Shown one piece after another: positions 26,065 through 35,627 of a stretch of 64,000 nt of DNA (position 1 is the stretch's first letter; the number at the start of each line of letters is the position of its first letter). The DNA is from Pseudonocardia cypriaca. GTDB lineage: Bacteria > Actinomycetota > Actinomycetes > Mycobacteriales > Pseudonocardiaceae. The notes under the pieces are model-generated. The model made no database searches. It worked only from the letters and a program-made list of their open reading frames with translations, and was not told where the DNA came from. A program made the position numbers and the translations under genes. The stretch spans positions 1,426,001-1,490,000 of the forward strand of contig NZ_VFPH01000001.1 in the NCBI RefSeq assembly GCF_006717045.1. Direction: 5' to 3'.

Positions 26065-29016
26065 GTGACGCGCACGGGTACCTCGCTCGCCCGGCTGGGG
26101 CTCACGGAGCCGTGGGCGGAGGCCACGGTCACCGCGCTCGGCTGGTGGGCCGGGGACAAGCCGGCCCCGGGCGCCGAGGCCATCATGTCGGCGCTCGGCC
26201 GCAGCCCCGACCCGGACCTCGCACTCCGTTCCGCGGAACGCCTGCTGAACGCAACGCCGGACCGGCAGGACCTGGACGCCGCGCTGCGCGCCGACCAGGT
26301 GCTGCGGGGACGCCTGCTCACGCTGCTCGGCAGCTCGACGGCGCTCGTCGACCACCTGGTGGCCCACCCCGACCGGTGGCACCGGCTCACCGGGTCCGCG
26401 CCGCAGCCGGGGGAGGGCGCGCGGGAGGCGCTGCTGCGGGCGGTCGGGGTCGGGGCGGACGTTCTCACGGGCGCCGAGGCCGTCACCGCGCTGCGCGCGG
26501 CGTACCGCGACGAGGTGCTGGTGCTGGCGGCCGCCGACATCGCGGCGGTCGGGGAGCCGGACCTGCCCGTGCTCGACGTCGCCGACGTGGCCGCCCAGCT
26601 CGCCGACCTCGCCGCCGCTGCGCTGCAGGCGGCGCACGCCGTCGCGATGGCGGAGAACGACGCCGACGGCCGGCTCGCCGTGATCGCGATGGGCAAGTGC
26701 GGCGGGCGCGAGCTGAACTACGTCAGCGACGTCGACGTCGTGTTCGTCGCCGAGCCGGCCGACCAGCAGATGACCAGGGTGGCCAGCCGGCTCATGCGCG
26801 TCGCGGGTGACGCCTGCTTCCAGGTCGACGCCAACCTGCGGCCGGAGGGCCGGCAGGGGGCACTGGTGCGAACGCTCGACGGCCACGTCTCGTACTACAA
26901 GCGGTGGGCGAAGACCTGGGAGTTCCAGGCGCTGCTCAAGGCGCGGCCGGTGGCGGGCGACCCCGAGCTGGGCGCGGCGTACGCGGACGCGGTCGCCCCG
27001 CTGGTGTGGAACGCGGCGGGGCGTGACGACTTCGTCGCGGACGTGCAGGCGATGCGCCGCCGGGTGGAGGAGCACATCCGTCCCGACCACGCCGAGCGCG
27101 AGATCAAGCTCGGGGTGGGCGGGCTGCGCGACGTCGAGTTCGCGGTGCAGCTGCTGCAGCTCGTGCACGGCCGCAACGACGAAGCGTTGCGGTTGCCGTC
27201 GACCCTCGACGCGCTCACCGCGCTCGCCGACGGCGGGTACGTCGGCCGCGAGGACGGGGTCGACCTCGCCACGTCCTACCGGTTCCTGCGCCTCCTGGAG
27301 CACCGGCTGCAGCTGCAACGGATGCTGCGCACCCACCTCATGCCGGCCGAGGACGACGTCGACGGGCGACGCTGGCTCGGGCGCGCTGCCGGACTGCGTC
27401 CCGACGGGCGGCGTGACGTGGTCGGCGTGCTGAACGCGGAGTGGTCACGCACGGTGCTGCGGGTGCGCCGGCTGCACGAGAAGCTGTTCTACCGGCCGCT
27501 GCTGACGGCCGTGTCGCGGCTGCCGGTCGACACCGTGCGGCTGTCGGAGAAGGCGGCGGCCGCCCGCCTCGGCGCGCTGGGGTGGGCCTCGCCGGAGGGT
27601 GCGCTCGGACACCTGCGGGCGCTCACCTCGGGTGTCTCCCGGGCGGCCTCCATCCAGCAGACGCTCCTCCCGGTGCTGCTCGACGAGCTCGCGCAGAGCC
27701 CCGACCCCGACCGCGGGCTGCTCGCGTACCGGCGGGTGTCGGAGGCGCTCGCCGAGACCCCGTGGTACCTGCGGCTGCTGCGTGACGAGGGCCTGGTTGC
27801 GGGGCGGCTGATGCGCCTGCTCGGGACGTCCGCCCTGGTGCCGGACCTCCTGGTGCGCGCCCCGGAGGTGCTGAGACTGCTCGCCGCGCCCGTGGCGGGT
27901 CAGGCCGACGAGCTGCGCCGCGAACCCGAGGACTTCGCTACGGCGCTGCGCACCACGGTCGCCCGGCAGCACGATCCGGACGGTGCCGCCGCCACCGCGC
28001 GCTCACTGCGCCGGCACGAGCTGTTGCGGGTCGCGTCCGCCGACCTGCTCGGCCTGCTGGAGGTCGACGAGGTGTGCGCCGCGCTCAGCTCGGTGTGGGT
28101 GGCTGTGCTCCAGGCGACGCTGGACGCGGTCCTGCGCGCGGCCGGCCCCGGGCCGGCACGGCTCGCCGTCATCGGGATGGGCCGGCTCGGCGGGGCGGAG
28201 CTGGGGTACGGCAGCGACGCCGACGTGCTCTTCGTCTGCGAGCCGGTGGGCGGGGCGTCCGACCACGAGGCCGCGAAGTGGGCCACCGGCATCGCCGAGA
28301 CGGTCCGGCGCAAGCTCTCCGCGCCCACGCCCGACCCGGCGCTCGTCGTCGACGCCGACCTCCGGCCGGAGGGCCGGTCCGGGCCGCTCGTCCGCACGCT
28401 GGAGTCGTACCGCGCCTACTACGCGCGCTGGTCGGAGCCGTGGGAGGCGCAGGCGCTGCTACGCGCGACCGCCGTGGCGGGCCACGAGGACCTCGGGAGG
28501 CGGTTCCTGCACATGATCGACCCGATCCGGTACCCGGCTGCAGGCATCGACGCCGCGACCGTCACCGAGATCCGCCGGATCAAGGCCCGCGTCGACGAGG
28601 AGCGGCTACCTCGCGGCGCCGACCGCAGCACGCACACCAAGCTCGGCCACGGCGGGCTCGCCGACGTCGAGTGGACCGTCCAGCTGCTGCAGATGCAGCA
28701 CGCGGGCGACGTGCCGGAGCTGCGCACGACGTCCACCCTCGAAGGGCTGCAGGAGGCCGTGGAGGCGGGGATCCTGCAGCGGGAGGACGCCGACGAGCTC
28801 GCCGCAGGCTGGCGGATGGCCACCCGCGCGCGCAACGCCGTGATGCTGGTGAAGGGCAAGCCGGGCGACCAGGTGCCCCGCACCGGCCGGGAGCTGGCCG
28901 CGGTCGCCTCCGCCCTCGGCTACCCGCCCGGCGACCCCGGCGTCTTCCTTGACGACTACCGGCGCGCCACCCGCCGTGCCCGCGCCGTGGTGGAGCGGGT
29001 CTTCTACGGCTGGTGA
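26065..29016 (+). CDS. glnE: Bifunctional glutamine synthetase adenylyltransferase/deadenylylase
   Basis: A 983-residue GlnE with two nucleotidyltransferase domains. The N-terminal deadenylylase has GKCGGRELNYVSDVDVVFV (about residue 210), and the C-terminal adenylylase has GMGRLGGAELGYGSDADVLF (about residue 705); each has the G-x-G/S...D-x-D signature. It adds or removes AMP on glutamine synthetase I according to nitrogen status. GTG start at 26065. In mycobacteria glnE is adjacent to glnA2, whereas here 6.7 kb intervenes. Its main target, GlnA1, is not in the window. Confidence 0.95.
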   Translation: MTRTGTSLARLGLTEPWAEATVTALGWWAGDKPAPGAEAIMSALGRSPDPDLALRSAERLLNATPDRQDLDAALRADQVLRGRLLTLLGSSTALVDHLVAHPDRWHRLTGSAPQPGEGAREALLRAVGVGADVLTGAEAVTALRAAYRDEVLVLAAADIAAVGEPDLPVLDVADVAAQLADLAAAALQAAHAVAMAENDADGRLAVIAMGKCGGRELNYVSDVDVVFVAEPADQQMTRVASRLMRVAGDACFQVDANLRPEGRQGALVRTLDGHVSYYKRWAKTWEFQALLKARPVAGDPELGAAYADAVAPLVWNAAGRDDFVADVQAMRRRVEEHIRPDHAEREIKLGVGGLRDVEFAVQLLQLVHGRNDEALRLPSTLDALTALADGGYVGREDGVDLATSYRFLRLLEHRLQLQRMLRTHLMPAEDDVDGRRWLGRAAGLRPDGRRDVVGVLNAEWSRTVLRVRRLHEKLFYRPLLTAVSRLPVDTVRLSEKAAAARLGALGWASPEGALGHLRALTSGVSRAASIQQTLLPVLLDELAQSPDPDRGLLAYRRVSEALAETPWYLRLLRDEGLVAGRLMRLLGTSALVPDLLVRAPEVLRLLAAPVAGQADELRREPEDFATALRTTVARQHDPDGAAATARSLRRHELLRVASADLLGLLEVDEVCAALSSVWVAVLQATLDAVLRAAGPGPARLAVIGMGRLGGAELGYGSDADVLFVCEPVGGASDHEAAKWATGIAETVRRKLSAPTPDPALVVDADLRPEGRSGPLVRTLESYRAYYARWSEPWEAQALLRATAVAGHEDLGRRFLHMIDPIRYPAAGIDAATVTEIRRIKARVDEERLPRGADRSTHTKLGHGGLADVEWTVQLLQMQHAGDVPELRTTSTLEGLQEAVEAGILQREDADELAAGWRMATRARNAVMLVKGKPGDQVPRTGRELAAVASALGYPPGDPGVFLDDYRRATRRARAVVERVFYGW

Positions 29017-29115
29017 GAATGTGTTTGAGAAGCCCGCATGTGGGCCGCAGCCGTCGGTGGTCCAGCAGGCCCCGGCTGCCCTCGGCGCCCCGCTCCGCGC
29101 TTCTCGAACTCATTC
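29017..29115. terminator. Imperfect long-range inverted repeat after glnE
   Basis: GAATGTGTTTGAGAAGC (29017-29033) pairs with 29099-29115 at 15 of 17 positions around a 65-base loop, starting directly after the glnE stop. It could be a terminator, a structured untranslated region or a small repeat relic. No open reading frame fits inside. Confidence 0.35.
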
Positions 29116-29171
29116 CGAGTCACCCGGGCAGTGGTTGACCGTGCAACTTGACGGGGCCATGGTGCTCCGCC

Positions 29172-29990
29172 ATGAGCGCTGAGTGGAACTTCATGGACCC
29201 GGCGAGCCGCGCCAACCTCATGCGCACGGTTCGCGCCGAGGCGGCCTCGTTCTTCGAGTTGGCGGCGAACACCGAATGGGAGGCGCCGACGGCCTGCGCG
29301 AACTGGCAGGTGCGCGACCACGTCGGACACATGATCGACGTCACCGAGGGCTACTTCATCGGATTCGATCACGCCCGCGCGGGCACCGCCGCGCCCGGGC
29401 CGCTCGGCCTCCCGATGATGTCCGAGCGGCTCGACGAGCACGCGCGCGCGTTCCGCAGCCTGGCCAAGGAGGACGCGCTCAAGCGCGTGCACGAGGACTT
29501 CGAACGGATGCTGGGGATCAGCGACGGTCTCACCGACGAGGAGTGGACCGGCCTGATGGTGCCCCACCCCTACATGGGCCCGCTGCCGGCCTGCTGCTAC
29601 CCGGTGTTCCAGCTCGTCGACTACGCGGTGCACGGGTGGGACATCCGGGAGCGCACCGACGCGGCCCGGCCGCTCGCCGGGGACGCCGCCGACCTGCTCG
29701 TCCCCGTGGCGCTCATCGTGTGGCAGTCGACCGCGCTGACCTCGGAGCTGTCCGAGCCGTTCGCGGTCGGGGTCCGGGTGACGTCCGGGGCCAACGCGGG
29801 CGACTACCGGTTCGACTGCGGCCCGGAGGGGCTCACGTACGCGCCCGCGGACCTCGGCGACGTCCCGGCCGTGGTGGAGTTCGATCCCGGCACCCTCGTG
29901 CTGGCGTCGTACAGGCGGCTGCGGGGCGGGACGATCCGCGGCGACCAGGCCGTCGCGGATCGCTTCCGGCGTCTGTTCTTCCCGATCTGA
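29172..29990 (+). CDS. Maleylpyruvate isomerase N-terminal (DinB-fold) family protein
   Basis: A 272-residue protein of the mycothiol-dependent DinB superfamily. It has the typical opening ELAANTEWEAPTACANWQVRDHVGHMIDV with a His metal ligand, then QLVDYAVHGWDIRE supplying the other ligands, and a C-terminal SCP2-like domain (VVEFDPGTLVLASYRRL). Family members catalyse thiol-cofactor-dependent isomerisation or transfer; the substrate is unknown. It is a lone gene convergent with mdh. Confidence 0.78.
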   Translation: MSAEWNFMDPASRANLMRTVRAEAASFFELAANTEWEAPTACANWQVRDHVGHMIDVTEGYFIGFDHARAGTAAPGPLGLPMMSERLDEHARAFRSLAKEDALKRVHEDFERMLGISDGLTDEEWTGLMVPHPYMGPLPACCYPVFQLVDYAVHGWDIRERTDAARPLAGDAADLLVPVALIVWQSTALTSELSEPFAVGVRVTSGANAGDYRFDCGPEGLTYAPADLGDVPAVVEFDPGTLVLASYRRLRGGTIRGDQAVADRFRRLFFPI

Positions 29991-29991
29991 A

Positions 29992-30016
29992 TTGCAGCAT
30001 GGTGGCCATGCTGCAA
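29992..30016. terminator. Perfect 11-bp stem-loop terminator
   Basis: TTGCAGCATGG and its exact complement with a 3-nt loop, two bases after the DinB-family stop and ten before the mdh stop. A likely bidirectional terminator for the convergent pair. Confidence 0.7.
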
Positions 30017-30026
30017 CCGGGAACCG

Positions 30027-31022
30027 TCAGATGAGGCCGAGACCCTTGACCGCCTCGCGCTCCTCGACCAGCTCGGCGACCGAGGCGTCGATCTTGCCGC
30101 GGGAGAACTCGTCGATGTCCAGACCCTGGACGATCTCCCACTTCCCGTTCTTCGACGTCACCGGGAAGCTCGAGATGATGCCTTCGGCCACGCCGTAGGA
30201 GCCGTCGGAGGGGATGGCGGCCGAGGTCCAGTCGCCGTCGGCGGTGCCGTTCACCCAGTCGTACACGTGGTCGATCGCCGCGTTGGCCGCCGACGCCGCC
30301 GACGACGCGCCGCGCGCCTCGATGATCGCGGCGCCGCGCTTGGCGACCGTCGGGATGAACTCGTCGCGCAGCCAGGACTCGTCGACCTGCTCGGCGGCGG
30401 TCTTGCCGCCGACCTCGGCGTGGAAGAGGTCGGGGTACTGGGTGGCGGAGTGGTTGCCCCAGATCGTCATCCGGCGGATTTCGGTGACCGGCACGTCGAG
30501 CTTCTTGGCCAGCTGGGCGATCGCGCGGTTGTGGTCGAGGCGGGTCATGGCGGTGAACCGCTCGGCGGGCACGTCCGGCGCGGCCGACTGCGCGATCAGC
30601 GCGTTGGTGTTCGCCGGGTTGCCCACGACGAGGACGCGCACGTCGTCGGCGGCGTGGTCGTTGATCGCCTTGCCCTGCGGGGCGAAGATCCCGCCGTTGG
30701 CCTCCAGCAGGTCCCCGCGCTCCATCCCCTTGGTGCGGGGGCGGGCGCCGACGAGCAGGGCGACGTTGGTGCCGTCGAAAGCGACGTTGGCGTCGTCGGT
30801 GATGTCGATGCCCGTGAGCAGCGGGAAGGCGCAGTCGTCGAGCTCCATCGCCGTGCCCTCGGCGGCCTTGACCGCCTGCGGGATCTCCAGCAGGCGCAGC
30901 CGGACCGGCGTGTCGGGCCCGAGCAGGTGGCCGGAGGCGATGCGGAAGAGCAGCGCGTAGCCGATCTGGCCGGCGGCCCCGGTGACGGTGACGGTGACGG
31001 GAGACGTGGTCGACGCAGGCAC
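30027..31022 (-). CDS. mdh: Malate dehydrogenase
   Basis: A 331-residue NAD-dependent malate dehydrogenase oxidising malate to oxaloacetate in the TCA cycle. Visible are the nucleotide loop VTGAAGQIGYALLFRIASG, the substrate arginines around GARPRTKGMERGDLL, NPANTNALI, the catalytic histidine in TIWGNHSATQYPD and the arginine in MTRLDHNRA. GTG start. It is divergent from the acetate permease pair, placing two parts of acetate use side by side. Confidence 0.96.
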   Translation of the reverse strand: MPASTTSPVTVTVTGAAGQIGYALLFRIASGHLLGPDTPVRLRLLEIPQAVKAAEGTAMELDDCAFPLLTGIDITDDANVAFDGTNVALLVGARPRTKGMERGDLLEANGGIFAPQGKAINDHAADDVRVLVVGNPANTNALIAQSAAPDVPAERFTAMTRLDHNRAIAQLAKKLDVPVTEIRRMTIWGNHSATQYPDLFHAEVGGKTAAEQVDESWLRDEFIPTVAKRGAAIIEARGASSAASAANAAIDHVYDWVNGTADGDWTSAAIPSDGSYGVAEGIISSFPVTSKNGKWEIVQGLDIDEFSRGKIDASVAELVEEREAVKGLGLI

Positions 31023-31205
31023 GGAGGCAGGCTAGCCCCCTCGCGCCACGTGTGCCGCGACGGGGAGCAGCGGTATTGGCCACACCTCGGAACGGGTACA
31101 TCTCGGGACGAAGAGCTCTGTCGAGTGGCCCCATCGTGACCGGGACGTCCGGTCCGCTGTCCGGGCGCGGTCGGGCCGGTGGGCTCGGGTGTGCGAGGAG
31201 GCAAC

Positions 31206-31553
31206 GTGGCCAGCATCGACCCCACGGCCGGAAGGCCGGAAACGGGCACCGTCTACGAGCAGGTTCAACGAACGCCCGAGTTCCAAGACCTGAGACGCCG
31301 CCTGCGCCGGTTCGTCTTCCCGATGAGCGCGGCGTTCCTGCTCTGGTACCTGCTGTACGTCCTGCTCGCCACCTTCGCGCCGACGTTCATGGCCACGAAG
31401 CTGGTGGGCAACATCAACATCGGACTGGTGATCGGGCTCCTGCAGTTCGTCTCGACGTTCGTCATCACGACCGTCTACGTGCGCTACGCGAACCGGTACC
31501 TCGACCCCGCGGGTACCAAGCTGCGCGAGCTGATCGAGGGAGGTGAGGTGTGA
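31206..31553 (+). CDS. DUF485 inner-membrane protein (ActP partner, YjcH-like)
   Basis: A 115-residue protein with two transmembrane helices (about 45-65 and 75-98). The GTG at 31206 follows a GAGGAGG site. DUF485 proteins are typically encoded just upstream of the acetate symporter ActP, as here, with stop and start overlapping. Its role is probably accessory to the permease, but no activity is established. Confidence 0.87.
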   Translation: MASIDPTAGRPETGTVYEQVQRTPEFQDLRRRLRRFVFPMSAAFLLWYLLYVLLATFAPTFMATKLVGNINIGLVIGLLQFVSTFVITTVYVRYANRYLDPAGTKLRELIEGGEV

Positions 31554-33217
31554 TGGGCCTCCTCGCCCAGGGTGCGGCGCCTGCGAGCGTCGGCAACCCG
31601 CTGCTGAACATCGGCACGTTCGCCCTGTTCGTGGTCATCACGCTGGTCGTCGTGTTCCGGGCCAGCCGTGCCACCAAGACGGCATCCGACTACTACGCGG
31701 CCGGTCGCTCGTTCACCGGACCCCAGAACGGCATCGCGATCTCCGGCGACTACCTGTCGGCCGCGTCGTTCCTGGGCATCGCGGGCGCGATCGCCGTGAA
31801 CGGCTACGACGGCTTCCTGTACTCGATCGGCTTCCTCGTCGCGTGGCTGGTGGCCCTGCTGCTGGTCGCGGAACTGCTGCGGAACACCGGCAAGTTCACG
31901 ATGGGGGACGTGCTGAGCTTCCGGATGCGTCAGCGTCCGGTGCGTGCGGCCGCGGCGACGTCGACGCTGGTCGTGTCGTTCTTCTACCTGCTCGCCCAGA
32001 TGGCCGGTGCAGGCGCGTTGATCGCGTTGCTGCTCAAGATCCCGAACACGAACACGGTCGGCCAGGGTCTCGTGATCGCGGGGGTGGGCATCCTGATGAT
32101 CACCTATGTGCTCGTCGGGGGGATGAAGGGCACCACGTGGGTGCAGATCATCAAGGCCGCGCTGCTCCTTACGGGCACCGCCCTGATCACGGTGTGGGTG
32201 CTGGCCCTTTTCGGGTTCAACCTGTCGGCCCTGCTCGGGCAGGCGGTCTCCGCCAACCCGGTCCTCGAGACCCCGGGTGGTCAGCCCAAGGAGCTGGGGG
32301 AGAAGCTGCTCGGTCCCGGTCTCCAGTACGGGGCGACCGTCACGGCGAAGATCGACTTCATCTCGCTGTCGCTGGCGCTGGTGCTGGGCACGGCGGGGTT
32401 GCCGCACATCCTGATGCGCTTCTACACCGTGCCGTCGGCCAAGGAAGCGCGGCGCTCGGTCGTCTGGGCGATCTGGCTGATCGGGATCTTCTACCTGTTC
32501 ACGCTCGTGCTGGGCTACGGCGCCGCGGCGCTCGTGCCCGGCGGCGCGACCACGATCGCGAACGCGCCCGGCCGGACGAACTCCGCCGCGCCGCTCCTGG
32601 CCTACCAGCTGGGGGGCGAGGTGCTCCTGGGGTTCATCTCCGCCGTCGCCTTCGCCACGATCCTCGCGGTCGTGGCCGGCCTGACGATCACGGCGTCGGC
32701 GTCGTTCGCCCACGACGTCTACGCCAACGTGATCAAGAGCGGTGAGGTGCCTGCGGACGCCGAGGTGCGCGTCGCCCGGATCACGGCGGTCGTGATCGGC
32801 GTGATCGCCATCGCGGCCGGCATCCTCGCCCGCAACCAGAACATCGCGTTCCTGGTGGCGCTGGCGTTCGCGGTGGCGGCCTCGGCGAACCTGCCGACGA
32901 TCCTGTACTCGCTGTTCTGGAAGCGGTTCAACACCACCGGAGCGCTCTGGAGCATCTACGGCGGGCTGGCGAGCTGCGTGCTGCTGATCGTCTTCTCGCC
33001 CGCGGTGTCCGGGAGCCCGACGGCGATGATCCGCGGCGTGGACTTCCACGTCTTCCCGCTGGCCAACCCCGGCCTGGTGTCGATCCCGCTGTCGTTCCTG
33101 CTCGGCGTCATCGGCACCTACGTCGGCGGCCGGCAGCCGGTGGTCGAGGCGAAATTCGCGGAGATGGAGGTCCGCTCGCTCACCGGCGCGGGTTCGGAGA
33201 AGCCGATCGCGCATTAG
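31553..33217 (+). CDS. actP: Solute:cation symporter, acetate permease family
   Basis: A 554-residue SSS-family transporter with about 13 predicted membrane helices. It has family features FTGPQNGIAISGDYLSAASFLG at the start, GLPHILMRFYTV in the middle and VAFATILAVVAGLTITASASFAHDVYAN near the seventh to eighth helices. The ATG overlaps the DUF485 stop; an in-frame GTG one codon earlier is possible. Imports acetate and perhaps propionate or pyruvate with sodium or protons. It converges on, and overlaps by 38 bases, the opposite-strand sensor operon. Confidence 0.9.
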   Translation: MGLLAQGAAPASVGNPLLNIGTFALFVVITLVVVFRASRATKTASDYYAAGRSFTGPQNGIAISGDYLSAASFLGIAGAIAVNGYDGFLYSIGFLVAWLVALLLVAELLRNTGKFTMGDVLSFRMRQRPVRAAAATSTLVVSFFYLLAQMAGAGALIALLLKIPNTNTVGQGLVIAGVGILMITYVLVGGMKGTTWVQIIKAALLLTGTALITVWVLALFGFNLSALLGQAVSANPVLETPGGQPKELGEKLLGPGLQYGATVTAKIDFISLSLALVLGTAGLPHILMRFYTVPSAKEARRSVVWAIWLIGIFYLFTLVLGYGAAALVPGGATTIANAPGRTNSAAPLLAYQLGGEVLLGFISAVAFATILAVVAGLTITASASFAHDVYANVIKSGEVPADAEVRVARITAVVIGVIAIAAGILARNQNIAFLVALAFAVAASANLPTILYSLFWKRFNTTGALWSIYGGLASCVLLIVFSPAVSGSPTAMIRGVDFHVFPLANPGLVSIPLSFLLGVIGTYVGGRQPVVEAKFAEMEVRSLTGAGSEKPIAH

Positions 33218-35261
33218 GGCGGTAGAGCCGCTCGCTGGTGCGGGCCTGGGCGGTCGCGGCAGCGGCCGCCCGGAGCTCGCCGAGGGTGTGCACCCCGCGG
33301 GCCGCGAGCAGCGGTAGTTGCCGGAGGAAGATCTCCCCGGTGAGCAGGGCGTCGCCGAGCGCGGTGTGCCGGCCGACGAGGTCGACCCCGAGCCGCTCGG
33401 CCATCGCCTCGAGCGTGTGGGCGTCGTGATCAGGGTGGAGCACCCCGTCGACGAGCAGGGTGTCGAGCAGCGGCGCGGCGAGCGCCGTGCCGGTCCGCCG
33501 TTGCGCGGCCGCGAGGAACGCCATGTCGAACGCCACGTTGTGGCCGACGAGCACGCTCTCGGCGGCGAACGCGGCGAACGCGGGCAGCACCTCGTCCAGT
33601 GCCGGGGCGCCGCGGACGAGGTCGCGGGTGATCCCGTGCACGGCGCTCGCCGCCCGCGGGATGCTCCGGCCGGGGTCGACGAGGCGCTCGAAGGTCTCGG
33701 TGCGCAGCAGCCGGCCGCCGACGATCCGCACCGCCCCGATCGAGACGATCTCGTCGCCGTCGTCGGGGGCGAATCCGGTGGTCTCGGTGTCGAACACCGT
33801 GTAGGCGAGCCGGTCGAGCGGGCTCTCGGCCCGGTCGGACCACGCGGCCGGGCCGGGCTGGAACCGTTCGAGCTCGAAGTCGTAGAGCGCGGGTGGGGAC
33901 TCGTCGGCCCCGGCGCGTGCCGCCGGGCGTGGCCCGGCCGGTGAGCGCGGCAGCAGCACCCGCACCAGCGGCTGGTGCGGGTCGGCCCACGTCTCCCCGC
34001 CGTGCCGCCGGACGACCGCCGCGGCGTTCGCGGCAGCCCGCTCCAGGTCGCCCGCGCGCAGCGGCGGGCCGTCCCACGTCAGGTCGAGCCGCCCGAGCTG
34101 ACCGGCGTCGCCGGCCGGAGCCGCGAGCACCACCTCGGATGTCCCGTGCCGTTCGCCCAGGAACCGGACCACCGAGGCGAGCGCGTCGGCCACCGAGAAA
34201 CTGTCCACGGCGAACCAGACGTCCTCCGCGGCCCCGCCGATTCGGGTCTGCGGGCCCTCGGTGCGTGCGGCAACGGCGGTGAGCAGGTCCCGTGCCGAGA
34301 TGTCGGCGACCGCCCGGCCGCGCATGTCGAGACCGGGCTCCTCGGTCAGGCGCTCGCCCGCCGCGCCGAGCCGGCCCGCCTCCTCGGCGATCACCTCGAC
34401 GAACCGGTGGCGCTGGTCAGCTGGCACGTCCGGGTAGTCCAGCAGCGCCCCGGCGGCGGCCCCGATGCTGCCCGCGGCGCCGCGCACCAGGTCGGCGGTG
34501 GAACCCAGGAGCTCGGCGTGCCGGGCCGCCGCCCGCTCGACGCGGGTGGCGTCCTCGCAGACGAGCACGAACCCCGCCGTGCCAGACGGCACCCGGGCGA
34601 GGCGGACGCGGATCAGCCTGCCTCCCCGCTCGGCCGTCGCCTCGTGGGGCGCGGATCCCGCGTCGACCCGGGCGAGGCCGTGCACGACGAGGTCGCGGTC
34701 GAGCACGCCGAACACCGACCGGCCCAGTCCGGCGTCGTCGCCGAACAGGTCGCGGGCGGCGGCGTTGTAGAGCAGGATCCGCCCGTCCTCGGCACACACC
34801 AGCACCGCGACGGTCAGCACCCCCATCAGGACCGCCAGCCGGTTCCGCTCGCGTTCCAGGTCGGCCGCCGCGGCCGCCACCTCCTCGCGGACGTCGCGAC
34901 GCGCGGCCGCGTGCCGCTCGGCCAGCTCGTTGAGCGCCGTCGCGAGGTCACGCAGCTCGGCAGGTCCGGACGGCGTCACGCGGTGCTCGGGGTTGGCGCC
35001 GAGGACCACTCGGACGTCGGCCGCCATCCGGCGGGCGGGTGCGACGGAGCGGCGCAGCGCCGCCCCGACCAGCAGGCCGGCCACGAGCGTCACCAGCACC
35101 GCGGCGACCGCGAGGAACGCCGCCTGCTCCCACAGCAGCCGCGCCAGTACGGCTCGGTCGGGCGGCGGCGTGCTGAAGAAGACCGCCGCGCCGACGGCCG
35201 CGGCCACCGCGGCCGGCGCGAGTGCCGCGGCCGCGACGGTTGCGAGGCGAGCCGGGTTCAC
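33180..35261 (-). CDS. Degenerate membrane sensor kinase fused to a DEDDh 3'-5' exonuclease
   Basis: A 693-residue fusion. Two transmembrane helices (about 5-30, 47-69), then HAMP-like and PAS regions, then a stretch in the place of the dimerisation and ATPase domains of a histidine kinase. That stretch has no H-box histidine, no N-box and no G-boxes. Residues about 487-650 are a DnaQ-type exonuclease with all DEDDh residues: D491/E493 (FDTETTG), D579 (HNVAFDMAF), H632 and D637 (RHTALGD). Inference: a membrane-tethered nuclease under signalling control. GTG start overlaps the receiver stop (GTGA), so it is the last gene of the acetate-sensor operon. DnaQ-like genes also accompany CrbS-type kinases in proteobacteria. 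Confidence 0.82.
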   Translation of the reverse strand: MNPARLATVAAAALAPAAVAAAVGAAVFFSTPPPDRAVLARLLWEQAAFLAVAAVLVTLVAGLLVGAALRRSVAPARRMAADVRVVLGANPEHRVTPSGPAELRDLATALNELAERHAAARRDVREEVAAAAADLERERNRLAVLMGVLTVAVLVCAEDGRILLYNAAARDLFGDDAGLGRSVFGVLDRDLVVHGLARVDAGSAPHEATAERGGRLIRVRLARVPSGTAGFVLVCEDATRVERAAARHAELLGSTADLVRGAAGSIGAAAGALLDYPDVPADQRHRFVEVIAEEAGRLGAAGERLTEEPGLDMRGRAVADISARDLLTAVAARTEGPQTRIGGAAEDVWFAVDSFSVADALASVVRFLGERHGTSEVVLAAPAGDAGQLGRLDLTWDGPPLRAGDLERAAANAAAVVRRHGGETWADPHQPLVRVLLPRSPAGPRPAARAGADESPPALYDFELERFQPGPAAWSDRAESPLDRLAYTVFDTETTGFAPDDGDEIVSIGAVRIVGGRLLRTETFERLVDPGRSIPRAASAVHGITRDLVRGAPALDEVLPAFAAFAAESVLVGHNVAFDMAFLAAAQRRTGTALAAPLLDTLLVDGVLHPDHDAHTLEAMAERLGVDLVGRHTALGDALLTGEIFLRQLPLLAARGVHTLGELRAAAAATAQARTSERLYRPNARSASPNPRR

Positions 35262-35623
35262 GGTCCCGCCCCGAGCAGCCGCTGCACGCGTGCCACCAGG
35301 TCCTGGGTGCCGAAGGGCTTGGTCACGTAGTCGTCGGCACCCACGGCGAGCCCCTTGGTGATCTCCGCCTCGCGCCCCTTCGCGGTCAGCATGAGGATCT
35401 TCGTCCGGTTCCGGTCGGCACGCAGTGCCTGGCAGACCTCGTACCCGTCCCGGCCCGGCAGCATCAGGTCGAGCAGCACCAGGTCCGGGTCGAAATCGGC
35501 CACCGCCGCGAGGGCGGCGTCGCCGTCCCCTGCGACGCGGACCTCGTGCCCCTGCCTGCGCATGAGGAACTCCAGCGAGACCACGATGTTGGGCTCGTCG
35601 TCGCAGATCAGGATGCGGGCCAC
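35258..35623 (-). CDS. Stand-alone response-regulator receiver (CheY-like)
   Basis: A 121-residue receiver domain and nothing more. The acidic pair is in ILICDDEPN, the phospho-acceptor Asp52 is in LLDLMLPGRDGYEV, and the lysine is in VTKPFG. GTG start with AGGAGG ten bases upstream; four bases after the kinase stop. Proteobacterial partners of symporter-type kinases (CrbR/ErdR) carry a LuxR-type DNA-binding domain. This one has no output domain, so it must act by protein contact or phosphotransfer. Confidence 0.9.
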   Translation of the reverse strand: MARILICDDEPNIVVSLEFLMRRQGHEVRVAGDGDAALAAVADFDPDLVLLDLMLPGRDGYEVCQALRADRNRTKILMLTAKGREAEITKGLAVGADDYVTKPFGTQDLVARVQRLLGAGP

Positions 35624-35627
35624 GGCT

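Noticed and set aside
33180..35261. DNA polymerase III epsilon subunit as the name of the exonuclease fusion
   Set aside because: The exonuclease is only the last third, attached to membrane sensor domains and placed in a signalling operon; a replication proofreading role is unlikely.
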